The notes below the pieces were generated by a model, which searched no databases, was not told where the DNA came from, and saw nothing but the letters and a program-made list of their open reading frames with translations. Below, in pieces: positions 1 through 5,523 of a stretch of DNA of 5,523 bases. Source of the stretch: an uncultured Ruminococcus sp. (lineage in GTDB: Bacteria > Bacillota > Clostridia > Oscillospirales > Acutalibacteraceae); NCBI GenBank assembly GCA_902803125.1, contig CADCOZ010000208.1, forward strand, positions 1 to 5,523, read 5' to 3'. Position numbers and translations under genes: made by a program. Position 1 is the stretch's first letter, and the number at the start of each line of letters is the position of its first letter.

Positions 1-359
<359 letters not shown>

Positions 360-386
360 TCATTACCTCCGTTTTATTGAAATCAA

Positions 387-671
387 TTACTCAACGATAG
401 CCAGAATGTCAGACTGACGAACAATGGAATATTCCTCGCCGTCCAGTTTCACATCTGTGCCGGAATATCTGCTGGTGATGACCTTGTCGCCCACCTTTAC
501 GAACATGGTTACTTCCTTGCCGTCAACCATTCCGCCGGGACCTACCGCAACGATTGTGGCAAACTGCGGTTTTTCCTGCGATGCGGCGGTCAGTACAATA
601 CCGCTCTTGGTGGTTTCTTCTGCTTCTTCGGTCTTTACAACTACTCTGTCCAGCAACGGCTTAATAGTCAT
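387..671 (-). CDS. groES: Co-chaperonin GroES (Hsp10)
   Basis: GroES forms the heptameric lid of the GroEL chamber. The 94-residue product has the usual length. It starts MTIKPLLDRVVVK. The mobile loop spans about residues 15-36 and carries the hydrophobic tripeptide I25-V26-L27 after G24, which docks onto GroEL. The AVGPGG turn is at about 42-47, and the end reads SDILAIVE, as is typical. AGGAGG at 681-686, 9 bases upstream, supports the ATG at 671. It is the first gene of the groESL operon, preceded by a sigma-A-type promoter and a perfect CIRCE element, so HrcA repression with heat induction is expected. The leader from the likely transcription start near 741 to the ATG is about 70 bases. 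The overlapping plus-strand frame is a shadow. Confidence 0.98.
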   Translation of the reverse strand: MTIKPLLDRVVVKTEEAEETTKSGIVLTAASQEKPQFATIVAVGPGGMVDGKEVTMFVKVGDKVITSRYSGTDVKLDGEEYSIVRQSDILAIVE

Positions 672-716
672 AATGAATTGCCTCCTTTAATCCTTTTAAT
701 CGGTCGTCTTACGATA

Positions 717-743
717 TTAGCACTCGTACTCCCTGAGTGCTAA
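717..743 (-). promoter_or_regulatory. CIRCE operator (HrcA-binding site) of groESL
   Basis: The sequence shows TTAGCACTC (717-725), a 9-base spacer, then GAGTGCTAA (735-743): a perfect 9-9-9 inverted repeat identical to the CIRCE consensus. It covers the expected transcription start just downstream of the -10 box, so HrcA bound here should block initiation. CIRCE controls groESL and often the hrcA-grpE-dnaK operon in Firmicutes. hrcA itself is not in this window. Confidence 0.97.
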
Positions 744-747
744 AGCT

Positions 748-776
748 ATTGTATACTCTTTTGTTAAAAAAATCAA
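748..776 (-). promoter_or_regulatory. Sigma-A-type promoter of groESL
   Basis: Read on the minus strand there is a -35 box TTGATT (771-776), a 17-base spacer and a -10 box TACAAT (748-753). Transcription should begin near 741, inside the CIRCE element. An A-rich stretch at about 777-810 lies upstream of the -35 box and could serve as an UP element; that part is inference. The combination of a vegetative promoter with CIRCE over the start is the standard arrangement for HrcA-controlled groESL. Confidence 0.88.
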
Positions 777-850
777 GTGTTATTTGAAAGTTTTTTTCAT
801 TTTCTTTGCCACTTTTTCCAAATATATTGATTCCACAGAAATTTTATACG

Positions 851-900
851 CAAAAAGCGGCGTACCCGCAAGAAAAACGCTTTTCCCTTTGGGATACGCC
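851..900 (-). terminator. Probable rho-independent terminator of the pur operon, after purD
   Basis: On the minus strand, 14 bases past the purD stop, GGCGTA-T-CCC (891-900) pairs with GGGTACGCC (859-867), leaving one bulged T. The 23-base loop holds a nested small stem (GAAAA with TTTTC, 872-885). The outer stem is followed by GC and then five T (852-856) in transcript sense. The U-run is short, so termination may be partial, but its position between purD and the groESL promoter fits an operon end. Confidence 0.72.
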
Positions 901-914
901 ACAAAAGTAATGGA

Positions 915-2180
915 TTATTTCGTGCGTCCGATGTCGGTTCTGTAGTGAGCCCCTTCAAAGGAAATCTTCTTCACGGCGGCATACGCCTTATCAAGGGCTT
1001 CTTCCAAGGTCTTGCCGTCTGCTGTTACGCCCAGTACACGGCCGCCGTTGGTGTAGAATTTGCCTTTTTCCAGCTTTGTGCCGGCATGGAAGATTTCCAC
1101 GCCTTCTAACTGACCGTTTTCGTCCAGACCGCTGATTTCCAATCCCTTTTGATAGGCCAGCGGATAACCGCCCGAAGCCATGACCACGCAGGCCGTCGCT
1201 TCCTCACGCCATTCTATTTTCAGCTGGGAAAGTCTTTCGTCAATCACGGCTTCTACAATCTCCAGCAAATCGGTTTTCAGTCTGGGCAGAACCACCTGCG
1301 CCTCCGGATCACCGAAACGGGCGTTATACTCAATCACCTTGGGGCCGTCCGGCGTAATCATCAGGCCAAAGTACAAGCAGCCCTTAAAGGTGCGGTTCTC
1401 GCTGTTCATGGCGGCCACGGTCGGTTCAAAAATCGTCTTGCGGCAGATTTCCGCTATCTCGGCTGTATAGTACGGGTTGGGGCTGATGGTTCCCATGCCG
1501 CCGGTGTTCAGTCCTTCGTCATTGTCATAGGCTCTTTTGTGGTCTTTGGAGGATACCATCGGCACCAGTGAAATGCCGTCCGTGAAAGCCAGTACAGAAA
1601 CTTCCGGACCCGTCAGATATTCCTCCACGACAATATGGTTGCCCGAAGCACCAAATTTTTTATCCTCCATGATTTCCTTCACGGCTTCTCTGGCTTCTTT
1701 CTGCGTCCGGGCAATAATTACGCCTTTGCCGAGCGCCAAACCGTCCGCTTTGATTACCACGGGATACTTGTTTTTCTCTTCGATGTAGGCAATCGCCTTG
1801 GCGGGGTCATCAAACACCTCATAATCCGCTGTCGGGATATGGTACTTCTTCATCAGGTTCTTGGCGAACACCTTACTGCTTTCAATCATAGCCGCTTCGG
1901 CTCTGGGACCGAAGGCACGGATACCGTTGGCCATCAGGGTATCCACCATACCGTCTGCCAGCGGGTCATCCGGTGCCACGAAAACCAAATCCACGGCATT
2001 TTCCTTCGAGAAGGCAACAATCCCCTGTTTGTCCATCGCACCAATCGGAATGCATTCAGCGTCCTTGGCAATGCCGCCGTTGCCCGGTGCAGCATAGATT
2101 TTGTCCACCTTGGGACTTTCCTTCAGCTTGCGGATAATCGTATGTTCACGGCCGCCGCTGCCGATGACTAAAATTCTCAT
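915..2180 (-). CDS. purD: Phosphoribosylamine--glycine ligase (GAR synthetase)
   Basis: PurD catalyses the second step of de novo purine synthesis: phosphoribosylamine plus glycine plus ATP gives glycinamide ribonucleotide. The 421 residues match the usual family length. Motifs in order are GSGGREH (7-13), APGNGG (31-36), VAPDDPL (68-74), the ATP-grasp segment KADGLALGKGV (144-154), EEYLTGPEVS (186-195), DHKRAYDNDEG (213-223) with NTGGMG (225-230), and EYNARFGDPEAQ (294-305), whose acidic and Asn residues bind metal and ATP. VAPDD replaces the VGPE of enterobacterial PurD; I regard this as usual for clostridial proteins. AAGGAG at 2190-2195, 9 bases upstream, supports the ATG at 2180. It lies 25 bases after the AICAR transformylase stop and is the last gene of the operon, followed by a hairpin terminator. 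No break or frameshift is seen. Confidence 0.98.
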   Translation of the reverse strand: MRILVIGSGGREHTIIRKLKESPKVDKIYAAPGNGGIAKDAECIPIGAMDKQGIVAFSKENAVDLVFVAPDDPLADGMVDTLMANGIRAFGPRAEAAMIESSKVFAKNLMKKYHIPTADYEVFDDPAKAIAYIEEKNKYPVVIKADGLALGKGVIIARTQKEAREAVKEIMEDKKFGASGNHIVVEEYLTGPEVSVLAFTDGISLVPMVSSKDHKRAYDNDEGLNTGGMGTISPNPYYTAEIAEICRKTIFEPTVAAMNSENRTFKGCLYFGLMITPDGPKVIEYNARFGDPEAQVVLPRLKTDLLEIVEAVIDERLSQLKIEWREEATACVVMASGGYPLAYQKGLEISGLDENGQLEGVEIFHAGTKLEKGKFYTNGGRVLGVTADGKTLEEALDKAYAAVKKISFEGAHYRTDIGRTK

Positions 2181-2205
2181 GTTTATGTTCTCCTTCCGGA
2201 CAATA

Positions 2206-3381
2206 TCAATGATGGAACAGACGAATGCCTGTAAACGCCATAGTCATGCCGTACTTGTTGCAGGTGTCGATTACATGGTCATCACGGATAGAACCGCCGG
2301 GCTGGGCGATATACTGCACGCCGCTTCTCTTGGCTCTCTCGATGTTGTCGCCGAACGGGAAAAACGCATCCGAACCCAGCGATACACCGCTGAAAGTCGC
2401 CAGCCATGCTTTCTTTTCTTCCCTGGTCAGCGGTTCGGGCTTCACGGTGAAGAACTGCTCCCAAGTGCCGTCTGCGAGTACATCCTCATAATCATCGGAA
2501 ATATAGACATCAATGGTATTGTCACGGTCGGGTCTGCGGATATCCTCACGGAACGGCAGAGCCAATACTTTCGGACACTGCCGCAGATACCAGATATCTG
2601 CCTTATTGCCCGCCAGACGGGTGCAATGAATACGGGACTGCTGTCCGGCACCCACACCAATCGCCTGTCCGTCCTTCGCATAGCAAACGGAGTTGGACTG
2701 TGTATATTTCAGCGTAATCAGGGCGATAATCAAATCTCTCTGGGCTTCTGCGGGCAGGTCTTTGCACTCGGTCACGATATTTTTCAGCATCTCCGCATCA
2801 ATTTTCAGGTCGTTTCTGCCCTGTTCAAAGGTAATGCCGTATACCTGCTTGCGTTCAATGGCCGCCGGTACATAGGCGGGATCCATCTGTACCACGTTGT
2901 AAGTACCCTTGCGTTTGGTTTTCAGAATCGCCAAAGCCTCTTCGGTATAGCCGGGTGCGATAATACCGTCAGACACTTCTCTTTGCAGAAGCAGAGCGGT
3001 CTGCTTGTCGCAGGTATCAGACAGGGCGACCCAGTCACCGTAGGAAGACATTCTGTCGGCACCTCTTGCCTTGGCATACGCACCGGCAATCGGGGACAGT
3101 TCCAGATCATCGACAAAGTAAATCTTCTTGAGGGTATCGGACAGTTCTGTAGCCACGGCGGCACCGGCGGGGCTGACGTGCTTGAAAGAAGCGGCGGCCG
3201 GCAGACCGGTGGCGGCCTTCAGTTCACTGACCAGCTGCCAGCTGTTGAAGGCATCCAAAAAGTTGATATAGCCCGGACGACCGTTCAAAACGGTCACCGG
3301 CAGTTCGGCACCATCCTGCATAAAAATGCGTGACGGCTTCTGATTCGGGTTGCATCCATACTTCAATTCTAACTCATTCAT
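2206..3381 (-). CDS. purH: AICAR formyltransferase, stand-alone (PurH C-terminal activity only)
   Basis: This enzyme transfers a formyl group from 10-formyl-THF to AICAR to give FAICAR, the ninth step of the IMP pathway. Signature pieces are SFKHVSPAGAAV (65-76) with the catalytic Lys67-His68 pair, RGADRMSSYGDWVALSD (from 107), LKYTQSNSV (224-232) with the conserved Asn230, GVGAGQQSRIHCTRLAG (about 242-258), SDAFFPFGDNIERA (347-360), and a C-terminal GIRLFHH ending, as in bifunctional PurH/ATIC. At 391 residues it is much shorter than bifunctional PurH (about 510-590) and has no N-terminal MGS-like cyclohydrolase domain. The sequence starts directly with transformylase-type residues, and AAGGAG at 3389-3394 lies 7 bases before the ATG, so this is a true short protein and not a truncation. 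The missing activity is encoded just upstream by the PurO-type gene. The long open frame on the other strand is a shadow. Confidence 0.95.
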   Translation of the reverse strand: MNELELKYGCNPNQKPSRIFMQDGAELPVTVLNGRPGYINFLDAFNSWQLVSELKAATGLPAAASFKHVSPAGAAVATELSDTLKKIYFVDDLELSPIAGAYAKARGADRMSSYGDWVALSDTCDKQTALLLQREVSDGIIAPGYTEEALAILKTKRKGTYNVVQMDPAYVPAAIERKQVYGITFEQGRNDLKIDAEMLKNIVTECKDLPAEAQRDLIIALITLKYTQSNSVCYAKDGQAIGVGAGQQSRIHCTRLAGNKADIWYLRQCPKVLALPFREDIRRPDRDNTIDVYISDDYEDVLADGTWEQFFTVKPEPLTREEKKAWLATFSGVSLGSDAFFPFGDNIERAKRSGVQYIAQPGGSIRDDHVIDTCNKYGMTMAFTGIRLFHH

Positions 3382-3455
3382 AGCAATTCTCCTTCTTTAA
3401 TGATATTGGAGGGCTTTGCCTCTACGTTCCCTAAAGGGACTAACTTCGTGTCATC

Positions 3456-3478
3456 CGCAAGCCTTTGAAAGGCTTGCG
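3456..3478. repeat. Perfect 11-bp inverted repeat
   Basis: CGCAAGCCTTT and its exact reverse complement flank a single central G. As RNA it would fold as a 10-bp stem with a 3-base loop, on either strand. On the minus strand, which carries the operon transcript, it is followed by GGATGACACG and not by a U-run, so it is not a standard terminator. It lies about 75 bases upstream of the AICAR transformylase ATG. Confidence 0.85.
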
Positions 3479-3597
3479 AAAAACTTTTGTGTTGTTGAAA
3501 ATAAATATTTTTTTCCTCAAAGAAAGGATATGAGGATTTTAATGAAACACTGCATACACGCAGAAATCCATTTTCCCCATTTCGGTTTATCATTTTG

Positions 3598-3614
3598 GCT
3601 AAAAACCTTTTAGC
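3598..3614. repeat. Perfect 7-bp inverted repeat with 3-base loop
   Basis: GCTAAAA, ACC, TTTTAGC: a small perfect hairpin in the middle of the spacer, directly to the left of the first copy of the 24-bp direct repeat. It is AT-rich and weak as RNA. It may mark the edge of an inserted element; its role is unknown. Confidence 0.6.
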
Positions 3615-3620
3615 AGGTCA

Positions 3621-3644
3621 AAGTCAGCGAATTTCGGAAGGGGG
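3621..3644. repeat. Direct repeat, copy 1 (24 bp)
   Basis: It begins AAGTCAGCGAATTTCGG and ends AAGGGGG. It matches the copy at 3702-3725 at 23 of 24 positions (C versus T at the fifteenth base). The offset is 81 bases. After the five G this copy runs into AT-rich sequence, whereas the second copy runs into the long hairpin, so this one looks like a truncated relative of a larger element. Confidence 0.9.
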
Positions 3645-3690
3645 AGAAATAAATAATAAAGAATAATGAATAATGAATAAATAATAATGT
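3645..3690. repeat. AT-rich low-complexity tract with GAATAAT heptamers
   Basis: Almost pure A/T with scattered G. Two exact tandem GAATAAT units lie at 3661-3674, with a degenerate third unit after them and several ATAATAA variants around. It fills the interval between the two direct-repeat copies. On the minus strand it is T-rich but follows no stem, so it does not complete a terminator. Confidence 0.75.
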
Positions 3691-3701
3691 TGATGGAGAT
3701 C

Positions 3702-3725
3702 AAGTCAGCGAATTTTGGAAGGGGG
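3702..3725. repeat. Direct repeat, copy 2 (24 bp), abutting the long hairpin
   Basis: It begins AAGTCAGCGAATTTTGG and ends AAGGGGG; it differs from copy 1 by one base. It is separated by one T from the left arm of the inverted repeat at 3727-3769, so repeat plus hairpin may be one unit. A small TTGAT/ATCAA stem (3690-3703) overlaps its first two bases. Confidence 0.9.
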
Positions 3726-3726
3726 T

Positions 3727-3769
3727 CTGGGGGAAAACCTTTTTTTCGCCAGAAAAAGGTTTCCCCCAG
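3727..3769. repeat. Long inverted repeat (about 17-bp stem) just after the IMP cyclohydrolase gene
   Basis: The left arm CTGGGGGAAAACCTTTTT (from 3727) pairs with AAAAAGGTTTCCCCCAG (3753-3769), with one bulged A and an 8-base loop. The stem is strong and starts about 30 bases past the cyclohydrolase stop. In the transcript it is followed by ACCCCCUUCC, which is not a U-run, so classical intrinsic termination is unlikely. It could protect the upstream mRNA from 3' exonucleases, lower downstream expression, or simply be a mobile palindromic element; the sequence alone does not decide. Confidence 0.85.
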
Positions 3770-3800
3770 GTGGCTGCCCCTGAGGAAGAGGCTGACGGCG

Positions 3801-4511
3801 TTACACGTTCTTATTGACGATTCTGTCCTCAAAAGCACCGGTGGACAAGTCGATGAAGCGGGTATACAGGGATACTTTATTGTCGGCATTCAGCGACTGC
3901 CATACGTTATTCGTAAAGGTGTCGATATCGCCCTTGATGTCAACCAAAGTCGGTTCCCCCGCAAAGGACGGAATCGGGTTGCCGTCACACTGATAAGTAT
4001 GGATAAAGTGACCCTCACCGGCAACGGGCTGGGCGTATTCATAGAAGAACCGCAGAACAGAGGCTTCTCTGCCCTCGTTACTCTTGAGAATCGACATTTT
4101 ATAGCTGAAATCACCGTCCGCAAAGCTCAGGATACCGGAAATGCGGGGGGTGAAATTCGGCGGGTCAGGCTCAAAAGTACGGGTACGCAGGGCTTCTTCA
4201 AAAGTCTTGCCCGACAGGATAAAGTCACGAATCGTATCGGTCTGGTCACCGTTGGTAACAATGGTGTCGCTGTCCAAGGTACGCACAGGAGCATAAATAA
4301 TCAGTGACGGATCCACCAGCTTGGACGGGTCAAACGCCTGTGTTTTCAGGTCTTTGCCTTCTGCCGCAAATACACGGTTGCGGCTGTTTTCACTGCGTCC
4401 CATGATAAAATAGCCGATAACGGCTTTGGTGCCGTCCTCGCTTTTACCAATGATAATGCCTCTGCCGGGATAGGTGGTAGAAGCAATTTCTGCTTTCAAT
4501 TCTGTCATCAT
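3801..4511 (-). CDS. purO: IMP cyclohydrolase, PurO family (archaeal-type)
   Basis: The predicted enzyme closes the ring of FAICAR to give IMP, the last step of de novo purine synthesis. I recognise the PurO/IMP cyclohydrolase-like family from YPGRGIIIG (14-22), YFIMGRSENSRNRVF (34-48), NGDQTDTI (87-94), EPDPPNFTPRISG (114-126), FFYEY (155-159) and GEGHFIHTY (165-173). The length is 236 residues, somewhat above archaeal PurO (about 200). It is unrelated to the MGS-like cyclohydrolase domain of PurH. Its place between purN and a stand-alone AICAR transformylase is exactly where the missing activity is needed, which strengthens the call; activity itself is inferred. It starts 23 bases after the purN stop. 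Two ATG codons lie in tandem (4509-4511 and 4506-4508). AAAGGA at 4519-4524 is 7 bases from the first and 10 from the second, so either could be used. It ends with TAA at 3801-3803. Confidence 0.9.
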   Translation of the reverse strand: MMTELKAEIASTTYPGRGIIIGKSEDGTKAVIGYFIMGRSENSRNRVFAAEGKDLKTQAFDPSKLVDPSLIIYAPVRTLDSDTIVTNGDQTDTIRDFILSGKTFEEALRTRTFEPDPPNFTPRISGILSFADGDFSYKMSILKSNEGREASVLRFFYEYAQPVAGEGHFIHTYQCDGNPIPSFAGEPTLVDIKGDIDTFTNNVWQSLNADNKVSLYTRFIDLSTGAFEDRIVNKNV

Positions 4512-4534
4512 CTGTCTTTCCTTTCTTAAATACG

Positions 4535-5167
4535 TTATGCCTTGATATAAACACGGTCATTCCGAACCTCTAATTTGTCCTCACAGAACAGGGCGACCGC
4601 CTGCGGCAGAATCTGCCACTCTGCCTGTTCCATGACACGCCTTTGCAGGGTTTCGGGGGTGTCGTTTTCCTCTACAGCAACAGCCTTTTGCAGGATAATG
4701 GGGCCGCCGTCACAGATTTCTGTTACAAAATGCACCGTGGCACCCGTCAGCTTCACACCCTTTTTCAGGGCTTCTTCATGTACCCGCAGACCGTAATAGC
4801 CCTTGCCGCAGAAGGAAGGAATCAAAGCGGGATGTACGTTCATCATCTTGTTCGGGAACGCCTTTACCACCAACTCGTCCAGAATGGTCATGAAACCCGC
4901 ATAGACCACCAAATCCGCCTGTTCCTCCTGCAAAGCATCTAAAATAGCCTGACTGTAGGTCACCACATCGGCATAGGCTTTGCGGATAACCGTTCTGGTT
5001 TTAATGCCGTTATTTTTGGCTCGTTCCAGTGCATAGACACCTTCTTTGGACGAAATCACGCAGGTAATGCGGCCATGCTTGATCTGACCGCTTTTTTGGG
5101 CATCTATCAGGGCTTGCAGATTCGTGCCGCCGCCCGAAACCAATACAACAATATTTTTTTCTTTCAT
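4535..5167 (-). CDS. purN: Phosphoribosylglycinamide formyltransferase (GAR transformylase)
   Basis: PurN transfers a formyl group from 10-formyl-THF to GAR, giving FGAR, the third step of the pathway. The 210-residue length is typical. The N-terminal nucleotide-binding loop reads VSGGGTNLQ (10-18). The catalytic triad is visible as Asn110 and His112 in MNVHPALIPSF (109-119) and Asp153 in CDGGPIILQ (152-160), with TGATVHFV (141-148) before it. Between His112 and Asp153 there are about five more residues than in the E. coli enzyme, in FCGKGYYGLRVHEEAL; this form is common in clostridial PurN. The start at 5167 has an AAGGGG site (5175-5180) that runs into the purM stop codon; the purM-purN gap is only 12 bases, so the two are translated from one transcript and probably coupled. 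Confidence 0.97.
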   Translation of the reverse strand: MKEKNIVVLVSGGGTNLQALIDAQKSGQIKHGRITCVISSKEGVYALERAKNNGIKTRTVIRKAYADVVTYSQAILDALQEEQADLVVYAGFMTILDELVVKAFPNKMMNVHPALIPSFCGKGYYGLRVHEEALKKGVKLTGATVHFVTEICDGGPIILQKAVAVEENDTPETLQRRVMEQAEWQILPQAVALFCEDKLEVRNDRVYIKA

Positions 5168-5174
5168 GCCTGTT

Positions 5175-5182
5175 CCCCTTTA
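5175..5182 (-). promoter_or_regulatory. purN ribosome-binding site touching the purM stop codon
   Basis: In transcript sense the purM stop TAA (5180-5182) shares its last A with the AAGGGG Shine-Dalgarno sequence (5175-5180), 7 bases before the purN ATG at 5167. Ribosomes ending purM would sit on the purN start region, which suggests translational coupling. Confidence 0.7.
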
Positions 5183-5523
5183 TGCGATGATAACGCCTTC
5201 ATCACCGGTCACCAATTCACCGAGGACATAGGCCTCTTCACCGGAAGCCTTCAATGAAGCGATGGCGGCATCGACATCCGCCGCATCAACAACCACCGTC
5301 ATGCCCACACCCATGTTATAAGTATTGAACATATCCCGCTCCGGCACAGCACCCGCTTGGGCAATTAAATCGAAAATCGGCAGTACCTGCACGTTCTTCC
5401 GCTGAATGCGGGCGGTCAGTCCCTTGGGCAGTGAACGGGGAATATTCTCATAGAAGCCGCCGCCGGTAATATGGGCAATCGACTTCACCTTTACGCTTTG
5501 CAGGAGGGACATAATCGCCCTGA
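5180..5523 (-). CDS. purM: Phosphoribosylformylglycinamidine cyclo-ligase (AIR synthetase), C-terminal part
   Basis: PurM converts FGAM to AIR with ATP, the fifth step of the pathway. About the last 113 codons are present, roughly a third of the usual 340 residues. The frame is open to the right edge (…RAI before MSLLQSVKVKS), so the internal ATG at 5512 is not the start. Family motifs are AHITGGGFYENIPR, which contains the glycine-rich segment conserved in PurM, and MFNTYNMGVGM near the C-terminal third. The protein ends with a GELVTGDEGVII tail, typical of PurM. It is the most upstream gene seen of the pur operon; purF or other pur genes probably precede it outside the window. Confidence 0.97.
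   Translation of the reverse strand, partial: RAIMSLLQSVKVKSIAHITGGGFYENIPRSLPKGLTARIQRKNVQVLPIFDLIAQAGAVPERDMFNTYNMGVGMTVVVDAADVDAAIASLKASGEEAYVLGELVTGDEGVIIA

Larger units (their letters stand above)
3382..3800. other. 419-base intergenic spacer inside the pur operon, rich in repeats
   Basis: This stretch separates the IMP cyclohydrolase from the AICAR transformylase, whereas the other gaps between pur genes here are 12 to 25 bases. It holds, from the cyclohydrolase side, a long hairpin (3727-3769), two copies of a 24-bp direct repeat (3702-3725 and 3621-3644) around an AT-rich tract, a 7-bp inverted repeat (3598-3614) and an 11-bp inverted repeat (3456-3478). No hairpin here is followed by a U-run on the minus strand, and I find no convincing -35/-10 pair or purine riboswitch core. 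A 71-codon minus-strand frame (3378-3593) crosses the right part of the spacer but is poorly supported. The look is that of accumulated dispersed-repeat or miniature-element debris that leaves the operon readable. Confidence 0.8.

Noticed and set aside
2101..3333. A 410-codon open frame on the plus strand opposite the AICAR transformylase and the purD start
   Set aside because: It lies antisense to two clearly recognised purine genes, its translation resembles no family I know, and such long antisense frames arise from the codon bias of the real genes.
3389..3412. CUCC pairing with GGAG of the transformylase ribosome-binding site as a translational switch
   Set aside because: Only four base pairs form, with no extension on either side, which is too weak to claim.
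3542..3613. A possible 23-residue peptide (MKHCIHAEIHF…) on the plus strand, with GAGG six bases upstream
   Set aside because: Too short and isolated, no promoter seen, ends within the small inverted repeat at 3598-3614; chance is the simpler reading.
3601..3703. Promoter candidates for the transformylase on the minus strand (TTGACC near 3615-3620, TTGATC near 3698-3703)
   Set aside because: No TATAAT-like hexamer lies at 16-18 bases from either; the best -10-like matches need spacers of about 11 or 23 bases.
3727..3769. The long hairpin as an intrinsic terminator after the cyclohydrolase gene
   Set aside because: The stem is strong, but on the minus strand it is followed by ACCCCCTTCC and on the plus strand by GTGGCTGCCC; neither has a T-run, and stopping here would cut off purD and the transformylase.
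3382..3800. A purine or other known riboswitch in the spacer
   Set aside because: I looked for the purine aptamer core with its conserved loop sequences and did not find it; a covariance-model scan could not be run.
3599..3889. A 96-codon minus-strand frame starting inside the cyclohydrolase gene and running through the hairpin and direct repeats
   Set aside because: It begins out of frame within a real gene and its middle simply translates the repeats and AT tract.
3687..4307. A 206-codon plus-strand frame covering the long hairpin and most of the cyclohydrolase gene
   Set aside because: It is antisense to the PurO-family gene, has no convincing ribosome-binding site, and its protein is low in recognisable features; treated as a shadow.

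Overview
The window looks like an ordinary chromosomal segment from a Gram-positive Firmicute, most likely of the class Clostridia. The grounds are a perfect CIRCE operator in front of groES-groEL, strong Shine-Dalgarno sites (GGAGG, AAGGAG) before most genes, a clostridial-type PurN with the GKGYYG insertion, and a purM-purN-[purH function]-purD gene order like that of Bacillus and clostridial pur operons. TAA and TGA are both used as stops, so the standard bacterial code fits. A finer placement (for example a gut Oscillospiraceae or Ruminococcaceae relative) is only a guess. Every supported gene lies on the minus strand, so transcription reads from high to low coordinates.

From right to left: the C-terminal third of purM (AIR synthetase) enters from the right edge at 5523 and ends at 5180. 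It is followed by purN (GAR transformylase, 4535-5167), a PurO-type IMP cyclohydrolase (3801-4511), a long gene-poor spacer (3382-3800), a stand-alone AICAR transformylase (2206-3381) and purD (GAR synthetase, 915-2180). A hairpin with a short U-run (851-900) follows purD and probably ends the pur transcript. A sigma-A-type promoter (748-776) and the CIRCE operator (717-743) then drive groES (387-671) and groEL, whose first 118 codons are present before the window ends at 1.

The pur genes together supply steps 2 (PurD), 3 (PurN) and 5 (PurM) of IMP synthesis and the last two steps (AICAR formylation and FAICAR ring closure). The striking point is that the last two steps, done in most bacteria by one fused protein PurH, are here encoded by two separate genes. 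The cyclohydrolase is of the archaeal PurO family, and the transformylase lacks the usual N-terminal cyclohydrolase (MGS-like) domain. The two genes sit where purH normally lies, but a 419-base spacer separates them. That spacer is full of structure: a long G-rich/C-rich hairpin, a near-perfect 24-bp direct repeat, an AT-rich heptamer tract, two more perfect inverted repeats, and a doubtful 71-codon ORF that overlaps the AICAR transformylase start by ATGA. It is the only part of the window not explained by well-known genes.

I see no tRNA, rRNA, CRISPR array, transposase gene or purine riboswitch. The pur operon's own promoter would lie beyond the right edge.
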